64,000 bases of DNA from Sphingomonas ginsenosidivorax (GTDB lineage Bacteria > Pseudomonadota > Alphaproteobacteria > Sphingomonadales > Sphingomonadaceae). Location of the stretch: positions 1,243,001 to 1,307,000 of the forward strand of contig NZ_VOQR01000001.1 of assembly GCF_007995065.1 (NCBI RefSeq), read 5' to 3'. Positions 42,806-52,488 of the stretch are shown here, piece by piece (the stretch's first letter is position 1; every line of letters starts with the position of its first letter). The notes beneath the pieces were generated by a model. The model saw nothing but the letters and a program-made list of their open reading frames with translations, did no database searches and was not told where the DNA came from. Position numbers and translations under genes: made by a program.

Positions 42806-45011
42806 CCCGATGCCGCGCGCGATGCCGACATCGTCCCGCATGCTGTTCGTCGCGACGATCCTGACGGGATCGTTCCTGCTGTTCCTCGTCCAGCCGATGA
42901 TCGCGCGGATGGCGTTGCCACGTCTGGGCGGCGCGCCCGCGGTGTGGAACTCGGCGATGCTCGTCTATCAGGCGCTGCTGCTCGCCGGCTATGCCTATGC
43001 GCACTGGCTCGGCCGCGTCCGGCCGCGTGCGCAGGCGGCGATCCACATCGGCGTGCTCGTCGTCGCGGCGCTGTGGCTGCCGATCGGGCTGATCGCGATG
43101 GACCTGCCGGCGGACGCGCAGCCCGCGGTGTGGGTGCCATGGCTGCTCGGCCTGTCGATCGGCCCATTGTTCTTCGCGGTCTCCGCGCAGGCGCCTTTGG
43201 TGCAGCGCTGGTTCAGCGCGGCGAGCGGCGGCGGCGACCCCTATGCGCTCTACGCCGCATCGAACTTCGGCAGCTTCGCCGGCCTGATCGCCTATCCGCT
43301 GCTCGTCGAGCCGCTGATGGCGACGCGCAGCCAGAGCCTGCTCTGGAGCGGCGGCTATATCGCGCTGATCGCGCTGGTGGCCGCCTGCGCGACGCGGTTG
43401 CCGCGGACCGCGTCCGCGGAGCACGTCGCCGCGACGAGCCCACCGGCGTCGCGTGGGCGCGTGCTGCACTGGATCGCGCTCGCGCTCGTGCCTTCGGGCC
43501 TGATGCTCGCGACGTCGACCTACATCACTACCGACATCGTCGCGATGCCGCTGCTCTGGGTCCTGCCTCTCGGGCTGTATCTGCTGAGCTTCACCGTGGC
43601 GTTCGCCGCCAATCGCGAGCTCGCCGACCTGCTGACGCGGATCGCGCCGGTGACGATCCTGATGTTCGGCGGCGTCATCATGGGCGGCTACAGCGAAGGC
43701 CCGCTGCTCAGCGCGGGGATCGCGCTGACATTGCTGTTCATGATCTCGGTCGCGCTGCACACCGCGATGTACAGGCTGCGTCCGGCGCCCGACCGGCTGA
43801 CCGGATTCTATCTGGCTATGTCCGGGGGCGGGGTGCTCGGCGGCGTGTTCGCGGCGCTGATCGCACCCGTGATCTTCGACTGGACCTATGAATATCCGAT
43901 CCTGATCCTCGCGGCGGGGATGCTGGTCCCGCAGCAGTTCCTCACTCCCCGGTTCCGTGATCTGTGGACCACGCGCGGCGTGACGCGGCACGTCGGACTC
44001 GCGATCATCGTCGTCATCTTCGCGGTGATGATCGGGATGCGGACCGCGCTGCCCGACAGCCTGTTCGGCGAAGAGCGGCAGGGGCCGGCGTTCATCGTGA
44101 TCGCGACCATCGGGCTGATCACGATCGGCGCATGGCGGCCGTACGTGATCGCGCTGGCGGGGACGCTGTTCCTGTTCGGTGGCTATCATTCGCTGATGCT
44201 GTCGATGCAGCCGGGCGCCCGGGTGCGGAGCTATTTCGGGGTCTACACGATCCGTACCAAGCCGAAGGTTAACGAGCTCGACCACGGCACGACCGTCCAC
44301 GGCGTCCAGCTGCGCGGATCGGTGGCGCGGGAACGGACGCCCACCACCTATTACGCCCGAGGCTCGGGCGTCGGTCGCGCGATGGAGGCCCTGGCCGGCC
44401 TGTACGGTGCGAACGCCCGAGTGGGTGTCGTCGGGTTGGGGACGGGGACGCTCGCCTGCTATGCGCAGCCCGGCCAGCGCTGGCGCTTCTACGAGATAGA
44501 CCCGGCGGTGGTGCGGATCGCGCGCGATACCGGCCAGTTCAGCTATCTCGCACGCTGCCTGCCCGATCCCGTGATCCGGATCGGCGATGCGCGGATCACG
44601 CTCGGCCACGAGCCGGCGAACGATCTCGACCTGCTCGCGCTCGACGCCTTCTCGTCCGACGCGGTGCCGATGCACCTGATCACGCGCGAGGCGTTCGCGA
44701 CCTATGGCCGCGTGCTGTCGCATGACGGATTGCTGCTGGTCCACGTCTCGAACCGGTTCATCGACCTGAACCCGGTCGTCGCTGCCGCCGCGGCGGAGGG
44801 CGGCTGGACCGCGATGCAGATGCGCTATCGTCCGTCCGAACTCGACAAGGACATGGCGACGCGGTCCGACTGGATCGCGCTGTCGCGCAACCCGGCGTCC
44901 ATCGCCGTCCTGAAGGCGCAGGACCCGGATTGGGCGCCGCTAGTCGGCCGCGCGGGCTTTACCGGCTGGACCGACGATTATTCGACGATCCTGCCGCTGC
45001 TGAAGCGCTGA
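42798..45011 (+). CDS. polytopic membrane protein fused to spermidine synthase-like domain
   Basis: 737 residues. The first about 470 form roughly twelve membrane helices (FLLFLVQPMIARMALPRLGG is the recognisable start). The C-terminal part (about 480-730) is a class I methyltransferase fold of the spermidine synthase type (VGVVGLGTGTLACYAQPGQR, WRFYEIDPAVVRIARD). Similar fusions are often annotated as spermidine synthase-like membrane proteins, but polyamine activity is unproven; the acidic substrate pocket motif is not clearly intact. It overlaps the GNAT gene (ATG inside its stop region). Confidence 0.8.
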   Translation: MTDPMPRAMPTSSRMLFVATILTGSFLLFLVQPMIARMALPRLGGAPAVWNSAMLVYQALLLAGYAYAHWLGRVRPRAQAAIHIGVLVVAALWLPIGLIAMDLPADAQPAVWVPWLLGLSIGPLFFAVSAQAPLVQRWFSAASGGGDPYALYAASNFGSFAGLIAYPLLVEPLMATRSQSLLWSGGYIALIALVAACATRLPRTASAEHVAATSPPASRGRVLHWIALALVPSGLMLATSTYITTDIVAMPLLWVLPLGLYLLSFTVAFAANRELADLLTRIAPVTILMFGGVIMGGYSEGPLLSAGIALTLLFMISVALHTAMYRLRPAPDRLTGFYLAMSGGGVLGGVFAALIAPVIFDWTYEYPILILAAGMLVPQQFLTPRFRDLWTTRGVTRHVGLAIIVVIFAVMIGMRTALPDSLFGEERQGPAFIVIATIGLITIGAWRPYVIALAGTLFLFGGYHSLMLSMQPGARVRSYFGVYTIRTKPKVNELDHGTTVHGVQLRGSVARERTPTTYYARGSGVGRAMEALAGLYGANARVGVVGLGTGTLACYAQPGQRWRFYEIDPAVVRIARDTGQFSYLARCLPDPVIRIGDARITLGHEPANDLDLLALDAFSSDAVPMHLITREAFATYGRVLSHDGLLLVHVSNRFIDLNPVVAAAAAEGGWTAMQMRYRPSELDKDMATRSDWIALSRNPASIAVLKAQDPDWAPLVGRAGFTGWTDDYSTILPLLKR

Positions 45012-45034
45012 CGGTGTAGCAGGCGGCGGGCCGG

Positions 45035-45715
45035 TTAGGGCGCCACCTCGACCCCGTCCCATGCGAAAAGCTTGCCGCTGTCCGGCGCGCGGAGTCCGTC
45101 GATGACGTCGAGCAACTGCACCGCAGCGCGGTCCGGCTTGAACAGCCGCCCGGGTGCGACATGGCCCTGGAACGGCCGAGACAGGCCGGTATCGACCGTG
45201 CCCGGATGCAAGGCGACGACGATCCCGCTCGAGTTGCGGCGCTTGTCCTCGATCGCGAGCGTCCGGACGAGCTGGTTGACCGCCGCCTTCGACGCACGAT
45301 AGCCGTACCAGCCGCCGAGCTTGTTGTCGGAGATGCTACCGACGCGTGCCGACAGCACCGCGAACACCATCCGCCCGGACTTCGGCATCAGCGGCAGGAT
45401 GTGCTTCGCGACCAGTGCCGGCCCGATTGCGTTGATCGCGAAGTTGCGCGCCATCCAGACCGGATCGAGATCGCGCATCGCCTTTTCCGGACCGCGCTCG
45501 CCGTCGTGGAGCAAGCCGGTCGCGACGACGACCAATGTCGGGGATCCCGTGATCCGTCCCGCCGCGGCCGCAATGCTCGCCTCGTCCTCCAGATCGATAT
45601 GGCGCGCTCCCGACTCGGATCGCGCGAACCCCTGGACCGCGATGCCCTCGTCGATCAGCGCCGCTTCCAGCGCCGCGCCGATGCCGCCCGACGCGCCGAT
45701 GACGACGGCGCTCAT
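45035..45715 (-). CDS. short-chain dehydrogenase/reductase (CsgA-like)
   Basis: 226 residues. The N-terminal SAVVIGASGGIGAALEAAL is the NAD(P)-binding GxxxGxG loop, and the active-site pair is YGYRASK (YxxxK). The segment IVVALHPGTVDTGLSRPF is typical of CsgA/C-factor-like SDRs. The substrate is unknown. The start codon overlaps the yaaA stop as ATGA, so both are read from one transcript. It converges on the membrane-fusion gene with 23 bp between stops. Confidence 0.87.
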   Translation of the reverse strand: MSAVVIGASGGIGAALEAALIDEGIAVQGFARSESGARHIDLEDEASIAAAAGRITGSPTLVVVATGLLHDGERGPEKAMRDLDPVWMARNFAINAIGPALVAKHILPLMPKSGRMVFAVLSARVGSISDNKLGGWYGYRASKAAVNQLVRTLAIEDKRRNSSGIVVALHPGTVDTGLSRPFQGHVAPGRLFKPDRAAVQLLDVIDGLRAPDSGKLFAWDGVEVAP

Positions 45716-46461
45716 GCCCGCACGAACCGCCAGATGTCGTCGGTGCTGCCCGCGGCATCATAGGCATAGCCGTCGGTATCGAATCCCTTCATCGCGTCGA
45801 TATCCTCGATCCGGTGCTCGGCCATCCACCGCGCGACCATGCCGCGCGCCTTCTTCGCGTGGAAGCTGACAAATTTCTGCGCCGCGCCCTCGCGGAAATC
45901 GATCGCGACGACGCGGACCGACTTCGGCAACCGGCCGTCGACCGCCGCCCAATATTCCTGGCTCGCCAGGTTGAGCACGACGCCCGTGCCGTCCTCCTCG
46001 ACATCGGCGGCGAGCACCTTGGCGATACGGTCGCCCCACCAGTCGGTCAGCTTGGTCTTCCGCGGCGCCCAGCGCGTGCCCATTTCGAGGCGATAGGGCC
46101 GCATCAGATCCAGCGGGCGCAGCAGGCCGTACAGCCCCGACAGCATCCGTACATGCCCCTGCGCGAACGCCACGCCTTGCTCATCCAGCGAGGCGACGTC
46201 GAACCCGGTATAGACGTCGCCCGCGAACGCGAACAGCGCCGGTCGCTCGGGCAGCGTGTCGAAGTCGCGGAACCGGTCGGCGTTGAGCTTCGCGAGCGCG
46301 GGCGAGATGTGCATGAGTTCGCGCAGCCGCTTCTGCGGCAATCGCGACGCGGCATGCGCCAGCGTCGCCGCCTCGTCGGCGAACCGCGGCGTGGTGGGCT
46401 CGAGCGACGGCAGCGGGGTCTCGTAGTCGAGCGTCTTGGCGGGGGAGAGGACAGCGATCAT
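45712..46461 (-). CDS. yaaA: peroxide stress protein YaaA
   Basis: 249 residues (E. coli YaaA is 258). Typical opening MIAVLSPAKTLDYETPLP, then LFAFAGDVYTGFDVASLD, MLSGLYGLLRPLDLMRPYRLE and TKLTDWWGDRI. YaaA lowers intracellular free iron during peroxide stress in E. coli. The ATG start is at 46461. It is divergent from the TPR gene; the 151-bp interval contains a sigma-70-like promoter for the latter. Confidence 0.93.
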   Translation of the reverse strand: MIAVLSPAKTLDYETPLPSLEPTTPRFADEAATLAHAASRLPQKRLRELMHISPALAKLNADRFRDFDTLPERPALFAFAGDVYTGFDVASLDEQGVAFAQGHVRMLSGLYGLLRPLDLMRPYRLEMGTRWAPRKTKLTDWWGDRIAKVLAADVEEDGTGVVLNLASQEYWAAVDGRLPKSVRVVAIDFREGAAQKFVSFHAKKARGMVARWMAEHRIEDIDAMKGFDTDGYAYDAAGSTDDIWRFVRA

Positions 46462-46544
46462 CGCCGTCGCCTAAACCCGACAGCGGCGGCGTTCAATCGC
46501 CGTTCACGGGCCGTCGCGCACGGAACTTAACGGCGGCAGTTCGC

Positions 46545-46573
46545 TTGAACAGGTCGGACCCCAGACATATAGC
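46545..46573 (+). promoter_or_regulatory. sigma-70-type promoter of the TPR protein gene
   Basis: TTGAAC at 46545-46550, 17-base spacer, TATAGC at 46568-46573. Both boxes match four of six consensus bases. The start site would be near 46580, leaving a leader of about 33 bases before ATG 46613. Confidence 0.5.
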
Positions 46574-46612
46574 GACGCACGCGCGTCGACGACGCTTGAG
46601 GAGAGTGTACGC

Positions 46613-47905
46613 ATGAAGACCGTTTCGAAGCTCGCGCTGGCTGCCGTATTTGCGACCGGCGTTAGCGGGATGGCGCTGGTCGCCCCCGCCGTCGCCAAGG
46701 ACAAGAAAGAAGAGGCCAAGCCCGGCCTCAAGCTCAGCCCCGAGGTCATCAAGGCCGGCCAGGTTGCGCAGACCGCGATCGCCGCCAAGGATTTCGCCAC
46801 CGCCGAACCCGCCGTCGCGCAGATCGAAGCGGCGGTGAAGACCGACGACGACAAGTATATCGCAGCCGCCATGCGCTACGATATCGAGCAGCAGAAGCTC
46901 GCCGTCGCACAGGCTGCCAACCCCAACGCGCCGGTCAACGAGACGGTGCTGGCCAAGCCGCTCGACGCGCTGATCGCCAGCCCGAGCACGCCCGCTGCCG
47001 ATCGCGGCCGCTACGCGTATCGCCGCGGCGCGCTGGCGTTCAACGGCAAGCAGTATCCGCAGGCCCTGCAGTATTTCAACAAGGCCAAGGAACTCGGCTT
47101 CAACGATCCGAACCTGTCCCTGCAGATCGTCAAGGCGAAGATGGAGAGCGGTGACGTCGCGGGCGCGACGGCCGATCTCGACGCGACGATCGCGGCGCAA
47201 TCGGCGGGCGGTCAGAAGGCCGACGAGCAGCTCTATCGCTATGCGATCGCCAAGTCGTACCAGGCGAAGCTGAAGCCGCAGACGCTGACCTGGCTCAAGA
47301 AGTGGGTCACCGCCTATCCGACGTCCAAGAACTGGCGCGACACCATCGTGCTGGTCGGCATCCAGAACAATCCGCTGGTGCCGATGGACGAGACGCAGAA
47401 GATCGACATGTTCCGCCTGATGCGCGCGACCAAGTCGCTGGCCGACCAGACCGACTATCTCCAGTACGCCGACAGCGTGAACCGTCGCGGCCTGCCGAGC
47501 GAGGCGCAAGCGGTCGTCAAGGAAGGGCTGGCGACCGGCAAGATCCCGGCGAGCAACGCGATGGCCAAGTCGCTGGTCGCCGACACCACCACCGCGATCC
47601 GCAACGACGGTCCGGTCGCGGCGCTCGAGAAGCGCTCCGAGGCTGCGCCGAACGGCAAGCTCGCTGCCAGCACGGGCGACGTGTATCTCGGCCAGGACAA
47701 CTACGCCAAGGCCGTGACGATGTACCGGCTGGCGCTGAGCAAGGGCGGTGTCGTTGCCGACGACGTCAACCTGCACCTCGGCATCGCGCTGGCGAAGTCG
47801 GGCGACAAGGCAGGGGCTGCTGCGGCGTTCGGGGCGATCACGTCCTCGCCGCGCGCAGAGACGGCCGGGCTGTGGACGACCTGGATGGCCGCACCGGCCG
47901 TCTGA
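46613..47905 (+). CDS. exported TPR-repeat protein of unknown function
   Basis: 430 residues with a signal peptide (MKTVSKLALAAVFATGVSGM, cleavage near APAVA/KD). The mature part is helical with TPR-like units, for example QALQYFNKAKELGF and DNYAKAVTMYRLALSKGG near the end. It is probably periplasmic and binds a partner protein; no enzyme motif. A strong ribosome site (GAGGAGAG) precedes ATG 46613 and a sharp terminator follows, so it is monocistronic. Lysine-rich mature start (KDKKEEAKPG). Confidence 0.75.
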   Translation: MKTVSKLALAAVFATGVSGMALVAPAVAKDKKEEAKPGLKLSPEVIKAGQVAQTAIAAKDFATAEPAVAQIEAAVKTDDDKYIAAAMRYDIEQQKLAVAQAANPNAPVNETVLAKPLDALIASPSTPAADRGRYAYRRGALAFNGKQYPQALQYFNKAKELGFNDPNLSLQIVKAKMESGDVAGATADLDATIAAQSAGGQKADEQLYRYAIAKSYQAKLKPQTLTWLKKWVTAYPTSKNWRDTIVLVGIQNNPLVPMDETQKIDMFRLMRATKSLADQTDYLQYADSVNRRGLPSEAQAVVKEGLATGKIPASNAMAKSLVADTTTAIRNDGPVAALEKRSEAAPNGKLAASTGDVYLGQDNYAKAVTMYRLALSKGGVVADDVNLHLGIALAKSGDKAGAAAAFGAITSSPRAETAGLWTTWMAAPAV

Positions 47906-47933
47906 GCGACGTCGACATCGACGAGATGGGGAA

Positions 47934-47961
47934 GGGGGCGATCCTGGATCGTCCCCTTTTT
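47934..47961 (+). terminator. rho-independent terminator
   Basis: GGGGGCGATCC and GGATCGTCCCC form an 11-bp stem with one G-T pair around a single T, immediately followed by TTTTT at 47957-47961. It lies 28 bases after the TPR protein stop and also faces the HPr gene end on the other strand. Confidence 0.85.
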
Positions 47962-48025
47962 CATGTCTGGCGCGGTCGATCGACCGGACTACGAAGACGG
48001 GGCCGCCGGGCCGGCGGTACGCGCG

Positions 48026-48298
48026 TCAGTCCTCGCCAAACTTCGCTTCGACCAGTTCGACCAGCGTCGCGACCGCCGCGTCCGCGCCGTCACCGGTCGC
48101 CGAGATGACGATCGAATCGCCCATCGCCGCGCCGAGCATCATCAGCCCCATGATCGAGGTGCCGGTCACCGATCCGGCGCCTTCCTTCTCGACCTGGACC
48201 TCGCACGTCTGCGATGACGCGAGCGTGACGAACTTCGCGCTCGCACGCGCGTGCAGCCCGCGGCGATTGGTGATCAGCACCGTCCGCGCGACCGTCAC
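48026..48298 (-). CDS. HPr-like phosphocarrier protein
   Basis: 90 residues. Active-site His16 sits in NRRGLHARASA. Ser48 in GTSIMGLMML corresponds to the regulatory serine phosphorylated by HprK. In alphaproteobacteria such HPr (NPr-like) proteins relay phosphate from EI-Ntr to EIIA proteins rather than transporting sugar. The GTG start at 48298 overlaps the EIIA stop (GTGA). It is the last gene of the chvI-chvG-hprK-rapZ-EIIA-HPr string. EI and sugar permease genes are not in the window. Confidence 0.92.
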   Translation of the reverse strand: MTVARTVLITNRRGLHARASAKFVTLASSQTCEVQVEKEGAGSVTGTSIMGLMMLGAAMGDSIVISATGDGADAAVATLVELVEAKFGED

Positions 48299-48702
48299 GC
48301 GGCGGCCTCGCCCAGTACCTCGGACGCGACGGAAATGTATTTGCGCCCCGCCTCACGCGCCGCGGCGACTGCGGCGACCACCGTCATCGACTTGCGCGCA
48401 GAGCCCAGCCGGATCAGCATCGGCAGGTTCATGCCCGCGATCACCTCGACCCGGCCGCGCTCCATCAGCGAGATGGCGAGGTTGGAGGGCGTACCCCCGA
48501 ACAGGTCGGTCAGCACGATCACGCCGCGTCCCGATTCGACCTCGGCGATCGCCGCAGCGATGTCCGCGCGGCGTTCCTCCATGTCGTCGTCGGGGCCGAT
48601 CGCGATCGTGGCGACGCGCTCCTGCGGGCCGACCACGTGAATCATCGCCCTGACGAACTCCTCGGCGAGTCGCCCGTGCGTTACCAATACCAGACCGATC
48701 AT
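48295..48702 (-). CDS. PTS mannose-type EIIA protein
   Basis: 135 residues of the EIIA-Man fold. The phospho-accepting His9 lies in VLVTHGRLAEEF, and LTDLFGGTPSNLA and MNLPMLIRL are typical. Without EIIB, EIIC or EIID nearby it is probably a regulatory acceptor in a PTS-Ntr-like phosphorelay, as in other alphaproteobacteria. It begins 16 bases after the rapZ stop and is coupled to HPr by a four-base overlap. Confidence 0.9.
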   Translation of the reverse strand: MIGLVLVTHGRLAEEFVRAMIHVVGPQERVATIAIGPDDDMEERRADIAAAIAEVESGRGVIVLTDLFGGTPSNLAISLMERGRVEVIAGMNLPMLIRLGSARKSMTVVAAVAAAREAGRKYISVASEVLGEAAA

Positions 48703-48718
48703 ATCCGTCGCTTCATAC

Positions 48719-49663
48719 TCATGTGCCGACCGATGGTCCCTCTAGCGAGTCCTGCGGCGCGGCCCCCAGGTCGCGATGGCTGACCGTGGGCGAAAATCCC
48801 GCCTCGCGCAACCGTGCGCCGACGCGTTCGGTCACATGGACCGACCGGTGTCTCCCGCCGGTACAGCCGAAGGCGACGGTAACATAGCTTTTCCCCTCCG
48901 CCCTGTAGCGCGGGAGCAACAGGATCAGCAGATCCTCGATCCGCCCGACCGCGGCTTCGTAGGCCGGGTCCGCCGCGATATAGGCCGAGACATCGGCATC
49001 GAGCCCGGTGCCCGGCCGCAGCTGTGCGTCCCAGTGCGGATTGCGCAGGAAGCGCATGTCGAAGACCAGATCGGCGTTGCGCGGCACCCCGCGGGAAAAT
49101 CCGAACGAGCGGACCGACAGGATCGGCTCGCCGCGGTCGCCGCCGGCAAAGCCCGTGCGGATGACCTGCGCGAGTTCGTTCGCGCTCATCGCGGTGGTGT
49201 CGATCAGCCGGTTCGCCCAGTCGCGCAGCGGCTTCAGCAGCGCGCGCTCGCGGTCGATGCCGCCGCTCGCCGGCCGGTCGAGCGCCAGCGGATGCCGCCG
49301 CCGCGTCTCCGAATAGCGCCGCTCGAGCTCGGGTCCCGCGCAATCGAGGAACAGGGTCGAGATTTCCGGCCCGTTCGGGTCGCGCATGTCGCGCAGCCGG
49401 CGGACGATGCGATCGGGATCGAAGTCGCGCGTGCGCGCACCGATGCCGATCGCCAGAGGCTGCGAATCATCAGGCGATCCCTCGGGCAGCGGCGCGTCGA
49501 GCAGCCGGTCGAGCAGCAGCAGCGGCAGGTTGTCGACGACCTCCCAGCCGAGATCCTCCAGCGTCTTGAGCACCGTCGACTTGCCCGCCCCCGACATGCC
49601 GGTGACGAGCACGATATGCTTGCGATCGCGGGTCATGCCCGCACCTCCATCCCGCTGGCTCAT
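48719..49663 (-). CDS. rapZ: RNase adapter / nucleotide-binding protein RapZ
   Basis: 314 residues. Walker A GMSGAGKS at 22-29, then LEDLGWEVVDNLPLLLLDRL, FLDCAGPELERRYSETRRRH and C-terminal VAFGCTGGRHRSVHVTERVG, all RapZ (YvcJ) signatures. In E. coli RapZ guides RNase E to GlmZ and controls glucosamine-6-phosphate synthase; the partner here is unknown. The start overlaps the hprK stop (ATGA). Its place inside the PTS/ChvGI block is usual for alphaproteobacteria. Confidence 0.93.
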   Translation of the reverse strand: MSQRDGGAGMTRDRKHIVLVTGMSGAGKSTVLKTLEDLGWEVVDNLPLLLLDRLLDAPLPEGSPDDSQPLAIGIGARTRDFDPDRIVRRLRDMRDPNGPEISTLFLDCAGPELERRYSETRRRHPLALDRPASGGIDRERALLKPLRDWANRLIDTTAMSANELAQVIRTGFAGGDRGEPILSVRSFGFSRGVPRNADLVFDMRFLRNPHWDAQLRPGTGLDADVSAYIAADPAYEAAVGRIEDLLILLLPRYRAEGKSYVTVAFGCTGGRHRSVHVTERVGARLREAGFSPTVSHRDLGAAPQDSLEGPSVGT

Positions 49664-50091
49664 GCCAGCACCTCGATACCGCGCAACGCCATCTCGACCT
49701 TGATCGGCGTGGAGGCGTGCAGCGCGTCGAGGTGCATCTCGCGGACCTCGACGCCCGCGACCCGGCGAATCCGCCGGTCGGGCATCCGCTCGACCTGGCC
49801 GTCCAGGCGCACGACGAGGCCGACGGGGACGTCGTCGACATGCGGCATCGCGACGATCCCGATCCCGCGCACTTCCATCCGCCCGGCGATCTCGGTAGGT
49901 GCGCGCGCGACGAGGATCTTGCCCTTTCGCATCACCAGCGTCTGGTCGTCGCTGACCAGCACCGCGCCGCGATCGATCAGCCTGAGCGCGAGGTCCGACT
50001 TGCCGGCGCCCGACGGCCCTTCGATCAGCACGGCCCGGCCTTCGATCGCGACCGTGGTGGCATGCAGCCGGTCAGAGGAGAGGACGACCAG
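49660..50091 (-). CDS. hprK: HPr kinase/phosphorylase, short alphaproteobacterial type, apparent CTG start
   Basis: 143 residues covering only the kinase half. P-loop GPSGAGKS at 25-32, VSDDQTLV, and the C-terminal signature VRGIGIVAMPHV with VPVGLVVRLD. It phosphorylates HPr on Ser. There is no in-frame ATG, GTG or TTG between the chvG end and the conserved N-terminus. AAGGAG at 50103-50098 is followed after six bases by CTG at 50091-50089, giving an apparent CTG start. An upstream start would overlap chvG widely and lacks support. Overlaps rapZ by four bases. Confidence 0.88.
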   Translation of the reverse strand: MVVLSSDRLHATTVAIEGRAVLIEGPSGAGKSDLALRLIDRGAVLVSDDQTLVMRKGKILVARAPTEIAGRMEVRGIGIVAMPHVDDVPVGLVVRLDGQVERMPDRRIRRVAGVEVREMHLDALHASTPIKVEMALRGIEVLA

Positions 50092-50102
50092 AACGAGCTC
50101 CT

Positions 50103-51719
50103 TCAGCGGGGGTCGGCAAGCGGCAGTCGGACGACGAAGCGGGCGCCCTCCAGCCGGTCTTTCCGCGATTCGACGATGATGCTGCCCTGATGCGCTTCGA
50201 CGATGGTCCGCGCAATGGCGAGGCCGAGCCCGGAATGCTGGCCGAACGCCTCGCTTTCCGGCCGGATCGACTGGAAGCGGCGGAACACCGTCTCTCGCTC
50301 GTCCTCGGGTACGCCGGGGCCCTCGTCCTCGACGCATACGACCAGCTCGCGGCGCGCCGCATCGGCGGCGATCGCGATCAACCCGGTGTCGGGCGAGAAC
50401 GACACCGCATTGTCGATCAGGTTCTCGAACACGCGCTCCAGCCGCGCGCCTTCGCCGTTCACCACCAGCGCCAGCGCGGGATCGCGGTCGAAACGGATGC
50501 GGATACCGCGCTCGATTCCGCGTGCGGCGCGTTGCGCGAGCAGGCCCTCGATCATCGCGGCGACGTCGACCGGCTCGAACTGCGCGCGGCTGAGCTGCGC
50601 GTCGAGCCGCGAGGCTTCCGAGATGTCGGAGATCAGCCGGTCGAGCCGGAGCACGTCGTCGCGCACGATTTCGAGCAGCTGCGCCTGGAGGGCCGGGTCC
50701 TTGACGCGGCTCAGCCCCTCGACCGCGGACCGCAGCGAGGCGAGGGGGTTCTTCATCTCGTGCGTGACGTCGGCGGCGAACGCTTCCGTGGCGTCGATCC
50801 GCGCACGCAGCGCGAGGCTCATATCCGACAGCGCGCGTGCGAGCATGCCCAGTTCGTCGCGGCGCGAGGGCAGGCGCGGCACCACCACCTCGCGTGCACG
50901 GCCAAGCCGCACCCGCACTGCGGCACGCGCCAGCCGGCGCAGCGGCCGCACTATCGTCCGCGCGAGGAACAGCGACAACAGGATCGACACGATCGACACG
51001 ACCAGCAGCACCATGCTCAGCCGGAACCGCTCGATCCGGACGGTGCGGGTGATGTCGCGCGCGTTGATCGTCGTCATCACCACGCCGCCCGCGGACAGCG
51101 GTGCCGCGGCGGTGATCACGGGCGTACGATCCGGTGCGCGCCATACCGTCGTCGCCACGATCGGCTGCGTTCGAACCGCCGCCACGTCGGGCCAGCGCGC
51201 GCCCTCGCGGCGCTCGCGGTACAGCGGTGGGCGCGGCGCCATCACGATGACGTCGATCACCGCATCCAGGAAGCGCGCGGCGGACTGGTCCCAGGGGTCC
51301 TTGTCGGGGTCCTGCAGCACGAAGTTGCGCACGCCGAGTGCGCGTGTGTCCGCGGTCACGTCACCCGCCGGGTCGAACAGCCGGATTCGGGCGCCCGTAT
51401 CCGCGGCCAGCCGCTTCAGCAACGGATCGCGCCGCGCGGGCTCGACGGCCGCGATCGCCTCGGCGATCAGCCGGACCTCGCGACGCGTCTGTGCGACGCG
51501 GCTGTCGACGATCCGGCTGCGATAGGAATCGAGATAGAAGAACCCGCCCGCGAGCAGCAACAGCGCGAAGATGTTGACCGCGAGGATACGCCGGGTCAGC
51601 GAAATCTGCCCCGACCAGCGCAGCGTCAGGTCGCGCGTGCCACCCCCGCCGCCGCCATCGTCGGAGCCGTCCTCGGCGTCGGTCAGGTCAGTCGTCAGAG
51701 AAACGGTACCCGGCGCCAT
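50103..51719 (-). CDS. chvG: ChvG-type sensor histidine kinase
   Basis: 538 residues: a cytosolic Gly-rich N-terminus, membrane helix about 42-63, periplasmic sensor, second helix about 245-265, HAMP ([16 protein letters not shown]), dimerisation/H-box [17 protein letters not shown] with His320, and an ATPase domain ([33 protein letters not shown]). In Agrobacterium, Sinorhizobium and Brucella (BvrS) this kinase senses acid or envelope stress. ATG 51719 overlaps the chvI end by 32 bp, which couples translation. Confidence 0.92.
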   Translation of the reverse strand: MAPGTVSLTTDLTDAEDGSDDGGGGGGTRDLTLRWSGQISLTRRILAVNIFALLLLAGGFFYLDSYRSRIVDSRVAQTRREVRLIAEAIAAVEPARRDPLLKRLAADTGARIRLFDPAGDVTADTRALGVRNFVLQDPDKDPWDQSAARFLDAVIDVIVMAPRPPLYRERREGARWPDVAAVRTQPIVATTVWRAPDRTPVITAAAPLSAGGVVMTTINARDITRTVRIERFRLSMVLLVVSIVSILLSLFLARTIVRPLRRLARAAVRVRLGRAREVVVPRLPSRRDELGMLARALSDMSLALRARIDATEAFAADVTHEMKNPLASLRSAVEGLSRVKDPALQAQLLEIVRDDVLRLDRLISDISEASRLDAQLSRAQFEPVDVAAMIEGLLAQRAARGIERGIRIRFDRDPALALVVNGEGARLERVFENLIDNAVSFSPDTGLIAIAADAARRELVVCVEDEGPGVPEDERETVFRRFQSIRPESEAFGQHSGLGLAIARTIVEAHQGSIIVESRKDRLEGARFVVRLPLADPR

Positions 51720-52395
51720 ACAGCGTCTCGATCGCGTCGAACTCGGGGTCGACCTGGCGGAACTTGCGCCTCAGCCGCTTGATGTGGCTATCGATCGTCC
51801 GATCGTCGACATAGATGTCGTCCTGGTACGCCGCGTCCATCAGCTGGTTGCGCGTCTTCACGATGCCGGGCCGCTGCGCCAGCGTCTCGAGGATCAGGAA
51901 CTCGGTCACGGTCAGCGTGACGCTTTCGCCGGCCCAGGTCGTGCGATGCCGCGCCGGGTCCATGCTGAGGCGACCGCGATCGATCGGCCCGGCCTGCTCC
52001 GCCGCGGTCGCGGTCTCGGGCGACTGGACGAGTTCCGACCGCCGCAGGATCGCCCGGATCCGCGCGATCAGCAGCCGCTGCGAGAACGGCTTGGCGATAT
52101 AGTCGTCCGCGCCCATCGCGAGGCCCAGCGCCTCGTCGAGCTCGTCGTCCTTGCTGGTCAGGAAGATCACCGGGATCCGGCTCTTCTCGCGCAGCCGGCG
52201 CAGTAGCTCCAGCCCGTCCATCCGCGGCATCTTGATGTCGAAGATCGCCAGATCGGGCGGATTGTCGACCAGCGCCTTCAACGCGGTCTCGCCGTCCGAA
52301 TAGAGCCGCGTCACGAACCCTTCGGTCTGCAGCGCGATGGACACCGAGGTCAGGATGTTGCGGTCGTCGTCGACGAGCGCGATCGTTGCCGTCAT
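51688..52395 (-). CDS. chvI: ChvI-type response regulator (OmpR family)
   Basis: 235 residues. Receiver domain with phospho-acceptor Asp53 in [11 protein letters not shown], Thr and Lys switch residues ([13 protein letters not shown]), and a C-terminal winged helix ([34 protein letters not shown]). It pairs with ChvG. Relatives control envelope and acid-response genes and, in some species, central carbon genes; the divergent pckA is a candidate target. First gene of the minus-strand operon. Confidence 0.94.
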   Translation of the reverse strand: MTATIALVDDDRNILTSVSIALQTEGFVTRLYSDGETALKALVDNPPDLAIFDIKMPRMDGLELLRRLREKSRIPVIFLTSKDDELDEALGLAMGADDYIAKPFSQRLLIARIRAILRRSELVQSPETATAAEQAGPIDRGRLSMDPARHRTTWAGESVTLTVTEFLILETLAQRPGIVKTRNQLMDAAYQDDIYVDDRTIDSHIKRLRRKFRQVDPEFDAIETLYGAGYRFSDD

Positions 52396-52488
52396 GTCGG
52401 GAAGCGAGCCTCGTGCGTGGGGACCCCCGATTAGGGCAAAGCGCCGCGCCGCTCAACCGGCTCGATACGACCCGCGATTGGCCCCGGT

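Noticed and set aside
42642..44744. 700-codon open frame opposite the membrane/spermidine synthase-like gene
   Set aside because: Gln/Arg/His-rich antisense translation with no motif; the plus-strand product has clear helices and a SAM domain.
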